Assembly (NCBI GenBank): GCA_012934845.2
Contig: WNNJ02002872.1
Coordinates: forward strand, 86,581 to 150,580
DNA: 64,000 bases
Origin: Pomphorhynchus laevis
Lineage: Eukaryota; Acanthocephala; Palaeacanthocephala; Echinorhynchida; Pomphorhynchidae
Direction: 5' to 3'
Below, one piece after another: positions 47,401 through 59,400 of the stretch. The notes under the pieces are model-generated. The model searched no databases. It saw only the letters and a program-made list of their open reading frames with translations, and was not told the origin of the DNA. A program made the translations under genes and the position numbers. Position 1 is the stretch's first letter, and each line of letters begins with the position of its first letter.

Positions 47401-50400
47401 GTGGCTGAGACATGTACTGAGTGTATCTGGATTCTTGGTAATCAAGAAATAACGAAATGTTAGATAGCGGAATAGCTAATAATTACGCTATAATTAAAAA
47501 ATTCCTAAAACATCATTTTCCATTCTTTGTAAGCCCTCCCATGTTTATCCATTAACAAAACATGTTAATCCATGTTTTGGGAGAGCTAACCAGCACTCAT
47601 AAACTTATTTCTGTTATTATTTATGTTTTTCTATTATGTAATTTAATTTTTTGTAGATTTGTTCAAGACTTATAAGTGTGTATCGAAAATTACGTATAAA
47701 TAATCCGAGTTATGTACAAAAAAAACTTTTTTAAAATAATTAAAAATTAATTATTAAAATTACGTATTTGAAATTAATTTAATAGTTTTTAATTAATGCA
47801 ATTAATCTATTTATTTTGGAATTAAATTTGAAATTTTAAAATTATGTGCAAATAAAATAAATATAAACTTTTTTAATAAACATATTTTGCAAATTATATA
47901 AACTTGATTTCAAATTGTAAATAAGGCGAAGATACATTATTATTTATTTTACAATAAATAATAATGGACTCACGATTATCAAGGATTATTTAATTGTATA
48001 ATTTATCTCTTTAATTTTTTAACAAAAATCTGCAATTTTTAATTTTTTTTCGAAGAATAATTTTTAATCAGTTAATATTATTTTAGAATATAATATATTT
48101 TAATATAATATAATATAATATTTTTTTTAATTCTCATTAATTATTTCGACAAATTTCGTGATTAGATAAAAAGCATAAGTTCTAAACATCTATCACTTAT
48201 CAAAGTTAATCATATTAGATAACAACATTATTTGAATTTTAAATTTTAAATAGTCAAGTTAAAACGGTAACTGTGGACGACATGTAATAAATCGTTTTTT
48301 ATATGATACTTTTTATATATTCAATATTTGTGAAATGATTTTTATTCAAATGTTAACCATATAAAATAATGTTCGTGTATTAAATCATATAATATATTAT
48401 ATGATAATATAATATATAATATATGATATATTATATAGTAATCTATAATATAAGATTCATATAATTAGATTAATGTTATCTAATATTGAAGTAATCTAAA
48501 ATATTAGATATTAGCTTAGTAATATAAAAAATTAATAATTAAAATTATATATCAAATAAACAAAAAGGGTTATTTGAAAGATGTTTTTGCATTATAGGTA
48601 AAGACAATTTGTTGCGGTTAGTAGCCCACTCTTTAAGTTTAATCAGCACATATTAATTTTATAATATTGAAGTTAATAAATGATGCTTTTTAGAAGCATC
48701 ACTTTTAATCAGTTTATTATTTTAGAAACATTGAAAATAATAAATAATCATTAAAATAATAAATAAATATTTTAAAAATAGGTGTCTCCAATTGTCTTTA
48801 GATTGTAAATCAGGCGAATAGACATTATTATTTATTTTACAATTTTGATTTAATATTTCGATGGCACGTGGGACATTATCAAGGATTATTAAATTGTATA
48901 ATTTATCTCTTTAATTTTATAAGTAAAAATCTGTAATTTTTTATTTTTTATTTTTTGGAGAATCATTTTTAATCAGTTAATATTATTTTAGAAACATTGA
49001 AAATAATAAATAATCATTAAAATAATAAATAAATATTTTAAAAATAGGTGTCTTCAATTGTTATTAGAGTTTAAATAATGCGAATATATTATTATTTATT
49101 CTACAATTGTGATCCGAAATATGTGATCAAAACTGTATAATTTAATTATATATATAATAAATATATGTAATAAATATATATAATAAATAATAAATATAAT
49201 ATAATATATGTATAATAAATAAAATATTTATTATATATAATAAATAAATATTATTTTATTTAAATTTAATTATATTTATTTAATTATATATATTCGCATT
49301 TAATTAATTAATTTAAATCAATCATAAAATACAATCATATTATGGATGTTTCCATTACGTTAAAAGTTGAGGCTAATACATGTAAAATAATAATTAAAGC
49401 GATTTACATAAGCCTTTATGAGAATAAGACCATTTCAGCAAATAAAGCAGACACTGAAATTAAATTCTCGAATGATAGCTGGAAAATTATTGCTATCATC
49501 TAATGGTAAAATAGATAGCGACTAGTGTTTTATTTTTTGTACTACTTTTAATTGTTTTTTTATATTTTTTTATATTTTTTTATATTTTATTATGAACATA
49601 TTCCACATTTTAAAATAAATATGAATTATGCAGTTGAATATTTTTCCGACATATTATCTCTTATGATGTTATCAAAATAGTATTTCTTATATGACTGGAA
49701 ATGATTAAAGGAGTGAATTATTATTTACTTGTTTAAAGTTTCTGTATAAACATATTTGTTAATTTATGCACTTAAATTACCTTTTAAGTTTCTTAAACAA
49801 TAAAGACGACGGTTTTATATATGTAGTATTAGGTTAATTTGTAAACTCAGAATTTGGCCATCACGCTTTATCAACATAAAGCTAGACTTTTAATTTTTGC
49901 CTAAATGAATGCCGCCAAATACTGTCCGAAGCAACTCAGAGTTTGACAGTAACAATATTAAACGCATCCACATTTTATAACATTTAAGATTTAGAAATTA
50001 AACGAATATTTTTTCAAAGCTTCAGCTTCTTTATCTAATGCAGTATTACGTCTTTTAAGCGCCCATCACAATCTACAATAATGACAAGTATGATAAGACT
50101 CCTAAGTTCATTTCAAGAAATGCTATTTAAAAACACGTGTCTCTATAAATTTTATTTTACCCAGAAAGTAAAAAAACCATAAAGGTTCTTTTATAACCTT
50201 GTAATATAAACTTTAAAAAATGTTACCTGTGAGTTTGAAAATTCTGGATCATGTACAGATGACAGATTAATCTTCTGAACGTACTCAACGTTGTTCCTTA
50301 TTGATATTATGACAAACTTCTATGAATTAAAGAGAAACCGTGATGGCTATTCGTAAAAATCGATCAACATACGACACCATTATTTTCTGTCTGCAATTTA

Positions 50401-53400
50401 ATAAGCTTGCAAACTGGAACGCACGATCTAAATAGTAAATTTAATCAAAATAAATTATTAATAGTTTATAATCTAAACACATATTTCTGTATCGATTGCG
50501 TTTACATGAAATCAAAGACCCCGCTTATCACAAGCGGCATACGTACTTTAGAGATATTATTTATTAAGTAAATATATATCCTGGTAAGTCGAATTTAATA
50601 ACATCTTAGACATACTTCTAACGCAGATCGTTTATAGTTTATATATTGTATCATTATGATTTGAAATATAATAAAAAACAGCTGGACAATCAAAATCGAA
50701 AAATATTTATTCAAATTTTCGAACACAATGTGTTCATCATCAGTTGTTTAATATTAATATTATATTTCATAGAATATAATAGAATATTATTTAATCCGTT
50801 TAGATAAATACGGATTATTTTTGCTCATCAAAAACGATCATCGTTTATAGTTTATATATTGTATCATTATGATATGAAATATTATAAAAAACAGCTGGAC
50901 AATCAAATTTTTATTGTGGCAAAATCGAGGTTTATTCAAATTTTCGAACACAATGTGTTCATCATCATAGAATAATTATTTAATATCATAGAATATTATT
51001 TAATAGAATATAATATAATATTAATTAATATTAATATTATATATCATTGAATATAATAGAATATTATTTAATCCGTTTAGATAAATACGGATTATTTTTG
51101 CTCATTAAAAACGATCATCTTTGATGCTCATCAAAGATGCTCATTGTTCCAAAAATTGATTGAAAAAAAAACAGCTGGACAATCAAAAATGTTATTGTGG
51201 CAAAATCGAGGTTTATTCAAATTTTCGAACACAATGTGTTCATCATCGGTTGTTTTAGTAGCTGTAAACTTTGTTCATTTTTACACTATTTTAGGAAAAC
51301 CGATACATATCGGTTAGTTTAAGGAACAAAATAAAATAAAAAAGAAAATAAAAAAATACGCCGAACAGAAACGAATATATATTCGTTTCTGATATAAACA
51401 CAATCAAAATTAATTAATATTAATATTATATATCATTGAATATAATAGAATATTATTTAATCCGTTTAGATAAATACGGATTATTTTTGCTCATTAAAAA
51501 CGATCATCTTTGATGCTCATCAAAGATGCTCATTGTTCCAAAAATTGATTGAAAAAAAACAGCTGGACAATCAAAAATGTTATTGTGGCAAAATCGAGGT
51601 TTATTCAAATTTTCGAACACAATGTGTTCATCATCGGTTGTTTTAGTAGCTGTAAACTTTGTTCATTTTTACACTATTTTAGGAAAACCGATACATATCG
51701 GTTAGTTTAAGGAACAAAATAAAATCAAAAAAATAAAAAAATACGCCGAACAGAAACGAATATGCATTAAAATCAAAAATATAAAAAATATAAAAAACCA
51801 ACAAAACAAAAACAATTAGTAATTCAAAATAAACTCATTACAATCAAAAGAAAACATTTTACAAATTAAACGATTAAACATAATACAATTGAAATTTCAG
51901 AGACAATAAAATCAACTACAAATAAATTTAAATTAGATCAAAATAAGACATCATAAAAGCCTAAATACAAAAAAGACAAAACAACGCAAAACATATATCA
52001 ATGTAAGAATAGATCATAACCTCCAGTGTTGCCCTCTAAATAGGGCAGCAATAAATTTCGGGCAAAGTTTATACTACAATATTTGAAAGCGTCTAAAATT
52101 CAAATTTGTAACTCGAAAACGTTTTTATAATTTTAATAAATAAATAAATAAAGACTTTCTTAAGTACACAAAAAAAACAAGAAACATGCAATAAACAAGA
52201 TCAGATACAACAATAGAAAGTCAAGTCGAACAGTAGCTCTTCAGTCTTCTAACTCTTTTTCTTCTATGGCCTCAGGTCCAGGGGGATTTGAGCCCCCCAA
52301 CCGATCCAACACGCCGCCTTCTGACTGAACCACCCGGGGTCTTTCACCCCCCCCCGAAGAATCCAATCGGCGCGGACTATGCTGGGTAAACGAGATACGA
52401 AGAGCTTAAGAAACCTTAGCCTTTGCTCTGGGGGACGTCCTCTTGAGAAAAAGACTAGTCCCGAGATAGCCCAGGTACCCCAAAGGCGCACCTAGGTTTT
52501 CCCTTTCAATAACAGTTACTGAGCCCGTTTCAGGGCCCTTATTTATATTTTTCGTAACTTGTAAATAATTCGAAGAAGTGTGCTATAACATCGGTTAAAA
52601 CATCCCTTAAGGAAAATTAAGTGGTTTGAATTATGTTAAATTACTATTGTAACTTAACATAAAAAGTCTCATCAAAGGTTATGTAGTCGAAAGGACCCAT
52701 TCTAAAGTGTTTTCGAAAAATCAAATATACGAATAGTTTGGAGTAAATAAAGAAATTATAAATTTTAAAAGCAGTTACTTACATCATCAGGTACATCATT
52801 GCCGTAAGCGTTACTGCAGTAATACCTTTCGCTATTTCAAAAATATTTCCTTATTCAAACACTACTTTAAGTTTGAAAGTTCTCGACTTTTATCATCAGA
52901 TATTTTTTTACTCAATTGCATGTAGTGACCTTAAATCCGTTAGCAACATATGCTTAACATATTAGGAGCTCTTGTTAAAATGTTTAACATATAAAGATTA
53001 GCAACGGAATGTCAATACTCTCGCGACAAGAATGATTAATCATATAATAAATCATAATAGTTGGTATTTAAAACGGGAATGCGATGAGTTTGTCTTTAAA
53101 AGATTAACGTTCTTTGATCCCTTTAAAGTCAGGGTTATATTGTTCTCCTGTTCAAAATATCTCGGATAATTTTTAATCAGGCGGTTGTCTTTTATGGCAC
53201 ACCTGCAACAAAGCAGAAACTTAAGAGATTAGCATGCTATGCGCTCTCCACCCTATTTGCCTCTGAACCACTTCCCACCTTCACAAGTCGAGTAAAATAC
53301 CTGGGGTTCACCGTTACGGTGAACTGGTCTGCGAAACCTGACCTGGATAGACTTTAACGTATCCTGAAGAGAGCTAGGTGGGCCCTGAAACGAGCCCAGC

Positions 53401-56400
53401 ATCTGTCATTGAAAGGAAAACCCCAGGTGCGCCTCTGGGGCACTTGGGCTATCTCAGGATTAGTCTTCTTTTCTATAGGACGTCCCGCAGAGCAAAGGCT
53501 AAGGTTTCTTAAGCTCCTCGTCTCTCGCTTACCCAGCATAGTCCGCCTCGATTGGACTCGTTGTTTTTTTATATTTTTCGACACTTGTAAATAATTCGAA
53601 GAAACATCCCACAAGGAAAATTAAGTGGTTTGAATTATGTTAAATTACCTATAAAATTACATTACCATTACATAGGTAATGTGTTATACAAGTGTGCAAC
53701 GGTTCAAAATTTTAATTGGAATTGATGATGGGAATAGCTGTGTCCATCAACAACTATTCCTCATCAACAATTCCTGATGATGTACACAGTTGTGTTTAAA
53801 AATGTGAATAAATCAATTTTCGATTTTGATAAAATAAAAATTTTGATTATCCAACAGTTTTTCATTTAATTTTAGCGACAATGAGAATCCTGAATGAAAT
53901 ATACGAAACAAAGCATATAAACCATTAATAGAATAGTAACCATAATATAAACATAATAAAATATCCATGATGCAATGTATGCTAAACTTTGAGAACATCC
54001 TAAAGACTGTAATACGTTATATTATTACCATCACCCATATTACTCAAGGTGGGGTGATATGTGGTTAAATATTAAATTAATAACATTTTATAGAAAAGTT
54101 TCAATGTGAAAAATATGAAATATATAATGAAATAATGTAATTAATGTATAATATCTTTCAATAACAAATCATTATTTTATAAATTTTATATAAAATCAGA
54201 TATTCGTTAATTTCTAATCCACGGTGTGCTTACCGACTTCTAAAAGACCAAGTAAAGCAAATTACAATGTAAATATCGGGAAATATCGTGTGAATAATAT
54301 GATGATGACCTACTGTGACATTAAAATGCCGGTAAGTAAATTAAGCTCGTTTTTTATGGAAAAATTTTGTCTTAGAACATTGAATCATACCATCCTTAAC
54401 GATAATTTTAGAAAGCAATAAATAACTTAATGATTTGGAAACGCCAAAAGTAGGGGCAATATTCACTGCCACATTATCCACTGCCACACATGTAAACCTG
54501 TGTGGCAGTGGATAATTTCCTGTTGGTACAGCAAAACGAAAATGTGACAACGAAAAAATTTATCATTTTGATATTTTAAACAATTTCTAAGTCGCTATCT
54601 TACCGGGCAACTCGTTTTATTTTCATTTGTGGAAGCTTCTCAACTTTTAATACAAAACGCTCGCAAGAATGGCATCGTCTCGCCAGCCGGGCAGATAATG
54701 GTCGTGGAACAATTTGCAAATCTTTAGTTTGATTTACCTTTTCGGTAAGACTGCCATACATCTGACTTAGCGAGCATACTTGGATAGATAAATGAAAATC
54801 TCACTAGTTAGTAATTATCAATCACTTACACTCATTAGCGTTTGTGCACTTTAACACAAATTCCGGAACTCCATTGAACGACGTCGTTTTAGCAGGTTCT
54901 CTTAACTCTATCGGCTGTTCACTGGAAATGACATAAGCAGCCTTGAAACATTATTATAACTAAATACAGGTAAACCTTTGATCTGTTTTATTATATGTCG
55001 GTATGATTCCTTTTAACATTAATGGTTGAAATACCTTCATTCTCGCCTTGAAAATAAATAAATAGTCAGTGAAAAATTAATGAAAAATTACCTTATCATC
55101 GAAACGCAGTCTAGATTTCATCATCCCATATAATTTTTTTCTATCATCGTATAACAGCCTGTGGATCGAGGATTCCCTTCTATAGTAGCTAATGAGCTCT
55201 TGTATCTATTAAATCGGCACAATAAACTTTTATAAATACATTACAATAAATGTTACATGATCATTGTATGTGCAATGCAATGTTCCCCAGTTTGGTTCTA
55301 AACGTAAATTTTATTGAAATGGTGACTTTTGACTTCATAGAAAAGTTTAAATCTAGTAATTTGAAGTATATTACATAATTTATTAGTAGGCTTTTTAAAC
55401 AAGAAAAGTAAATCGACGTCAAAAGCATTGACGGACCGCAATGCTTTCGACGTCCGTCAATATATAACAATGGGTTCAAAAAAAATAAATAAATTCAAAA
55501 AAATTCTTTTTTGAATTTATTGAGCTACATCATTTGTGTATAGAAAAATGTACTTGCGATATCCCAATTAAAGACACCGAAATAGATAACTCTTAAATTA
55601 AAGTTTTAAAATGCAATTGAATCATTAATTTATTATTAATTAAAATAATAATTAAAGCAAGATTAACTTAATAAAACTTTTGTTATATATTTTCGATAAT
55701 ATTTGCATGTTTTCGTTATTACGACAAAAATCATTATTTTATTATGTGATATTTTACATTCTGAAACAACTTAAATAATTAAGTTTAAAAATTAAACTAA
55801 TTAAAATAATTAATAAAATATTTATGTAAAACATGCAGAAATTAACGATATCCTAGATTAATGATAGCCTCAAAAACGGTTTGATTTTGTAGTACTATAT
55901 AGTTTAATTTCATCATATTATATTTATCAGCTACCCAGCTATATATAAAATATATCAGTTATTGAAAATAACTGATTTCGGTATATTGAGTCTGGAATTT
56001 TAGAGTAGTTTTCGTTATTATGATAAAACAGTTTTTCAACTGCTTTGCTAGTCAATGATCCTAGTTGGTTACTCCTTCACCATCGTCACTTTTGAAAATA
56101 TTCCAATGGATAGTTTAAATATTGACATGTATTGAGTTATATAGGTGTAATTAGTATCGATTAAAGGCAAACATTGATCTATAATTTTGTGTAATCGATC
56201 ATTTATTATATGCATTACAATCAAAAATATAAAAATATAAAACAACCAACAAAACAAAAACAATTAGTATTTCACAAGTAATTCATTACAATCAAAAGAA
56301 AACATTATACAAATTAAACGTAATACAATTGAAATTTCAGAAACAATAAAATCAACAACAATAAATTTAAATTAGATCAAAATAAATCATCATAAAAAGG

Positions 56401-59400
56401 ACAAAACAATGCAAAACATATATCAATGTACGCATAGATCATAACCTCCAGTGTTGCCCTGTAAAGAAGGCTACAATAAATTCTGGGCAAAGTTTATACT
56501 ACAATATTTAAAAGCGTCTAGAATTTAAAACCAACTTAATCTTTGCATAATTAGTATCCAGGCAGTGACTAGTTGTACAACGGTACATTGCCCTAACATG
56601 CTGTTCTAGCATGTTGTACAACGGCACATTTAACTATTCCTAGGTGTACATATGTGCGTGCTTGTTCAAGAAGCCTATCTCGTAGGTGACGACGAATCTG
56701 TCCAACATATAATTTCATATAATTTCAGCATATAATAGAGCGTTTCTTTCTGATTTGTTCTCAAATAAGACTGATAATTTACAGTCGGATTTTGAGTAAT
56801 ACCGCATTTAATGAATTTCTTGTGAAATACTAATTGTTTTGTTGGTTTTTATATATTTTTATTGACTGTCCAGCTATTTTTCATTCAATTTTTGAGACAA
56901 TGAGCATCTTTGATATATTAATTAACTTACAGTGTGGATAACGGATATACAAGCTATCAAAAAGTAATAAATTATTTGATTTTCATTTAATAAAGTGAAA
57001 ATCAAAATAATACCATAAAGTATTATCATATTTTATAAATAACTATTTAATAATTTTAAATTTAATATTTTAGTCAACGCATTAATTTTGAGCGAAGCAC
57101 ACGTACGAAATATTAATTGTTAAATTAATTAAACACATTTATTTAATTACATTTTGAATCGCTTACCAGTAATTTTACTGTTTCGTTCTTCATTTAGCCA
57201 GTGACAATAAGAACATTGCTGTAGTGTTTGTTTTTCACCACTTTCATTCGTTTGAACAAAATCAAATACAGCGCTTTGGCAATGCGGACATTGCTTGCAT
57301 GTATTGCATCTAAACAAATGGCTTGTAAACAAACAATTAATCACAAAATAAATTCAAATGTTAAATAAATGAATGTTTAATATTTAAATGTTTAATATTG
57401 ATGTGACTAGTCCTTGATGTGACTTTACGACATTGAAATATTCGATATTTGAAATTACATAAAGCCTAAGTCTTGTCTTTATTATTTGGAACTGACGCTA
57501 ATATTGAAATATCGTCAAATAACGAGGTGACCTCTTGCAATTTTGGATAACATAAATACAAATTCTTAAAATCAAAGTATTGGACGCTGTATATACTTGA
57601 GTACACCCGAGTATTTGAAATTCATGGTCAAACAAGAAATTTCACTATTTAAAATTCAAAAAGGTTTAGCGCAAATTTCAAAATACATGAATCCCTGGAA
57701 ATTCAAATTTTTTAATTTATTATTAAATTTATTCAATTTATTATTAGAGAAATCACTTTTTGTTGTAAATCATATGAAAAGATGATTCATGGTATAAGAA
57801 TATTATAATAATCACAAATATTTAGATCAATCCTATTATTTTGAATAATAGAATTGGATTTAAGTAAATATATTCATAAGGTGTTACCGCCCTCATAATC
57901 TAGAATTAATCGAAAAAAGTGAATACAGGAATATACTATCATAGAGGGTAGTAATATTTCACTTTATTAAATGAAAATCAAATAATTTATTACTTTTTGA
58001 TAGCTTGTATATCCGTTATTCACACTGTAAGTTAATTAATATATCAAAGATGCTCATTGTCCCAAAAATTGAATAAAAAATAGCTGGACAATCAATAAAA
58101 AATACAAGAAATATATAAATACTATCATAAAGGGTATAAATATAGATTAAATAATGACAACGACAAAAATAAATTTACACTTCGCTATATAATGACTTAA
58201 ATGCTTACTTTGGTAAGCTGGTTAATAGTAAAGAATTTGTAATTATAATAAAGAATTAAAATCAATATGTAACGATAATATTAGAAACATAATGGAAACA
58301 GAATGCAATTGTAAAAGTCTTAGTTTTGATAAAATAAATGAACATATATGTACCCATAATCTAGAATTAATTGAAAATTGTGAATTAAGAAAGCTGCTAT
58401 CAAAAGGGTATAAATATAGATTAAATAACAACAACGACAAAAATAAAATTTACAATTCGTTATATAATAACTTAAATGATTACTTTAGTAAGCTGATTAA
58501 TAGTGAAAGCTCGAATATATCTAAGATAAAAATTTGGAAAGATTATATATTTGATAAAATTAAAAATAAAATGAAAATAACAAACAATTATAAAAGGAAA
58601 GATAAAATTAATAAAGATATGTATAAAGAACTTACTAAATTAAAGGATAACTATATAATAACAACTATTGATAAAGCTAGTAATAACTTTGTCTTCATAT
58701 GCAAAAAGCTTTATTATGATATACTAATGAAAGAGGTTAATTCTAATGATTTAAATGTAAATCCAACATATGAACGTAGTGAGTTGAGTTTAGAAACAAT
58801 TATTACAAGTCACTGTTCTATAATGGATAAAAAGGGTATAAAGGTTGAATTAGATAATAAAACTATACCTATATTATATTGGAATCCAAAATTACATAAA
58901 AATCCAATAAAACCTAGGTTCATATGTAGTGCGTTTAAATGTACATTAAAACCACTTTCTGTCTATATGAATAAAATACTTAAAGTAATTAAAGCACACT
59001 TTAAAAAATATTGCAAGGTAATCGAAATTAATACTGGTATAAAACACTATTTCAGTATTAATTCTACAAAAGAATTTTTAGAACAGACAAAAGGAATAAA
59101 TTTTCAAAATATAAATACATACGATTTTAGTACTTTATACAAATCTAGATTTAGTAGATATTAAAGAAGCGTTAGTAAAATTAATTAATCTTATATTCGG
59201 AAAAAGATATACATATATATGTTATAATAATTATAACGCCTATCTAACAAAAATTAAACCATCAAGTAAATATAAATATATGGATAAAATTGAATTAATA
59301 GAATCCTTAAATATTTTGATAAATCAAAATTATTTAAAAGTAGGGACATCTATATTTAGACAAGTAAAAGGTGTTCCAATGGTGGTAATAGTATCCAATT

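Larger units (their letters stand above)
55298..57166 (-). other. DCTN4 intron (1.9 kb)
   Basis: Contains a 16-bp near-perfect inverted repeat (55415-55454), then AT-rich sequence, and, from 56219, remains of a Penelope-like element described separately. Confidence 0.7.

Noticed and set aside
48380-49300. Possible CRISPR-like or satellite array
   Set aside because: Repeats are irregular TA-rich modules without constant repeat-spacer structure, in an intron of a eukaryotic gene.
52782-52837. A minus-strand exon candidate (ERYYCSNAYGNDVPDD before GTAAGT)
   Set aside because: The splice-like ends look reasonable, but DCTN4 is already continuous in phase and sequence from the 54604-54765 exon to the 50373-50427 exon, so this piece is not needed and has no match.
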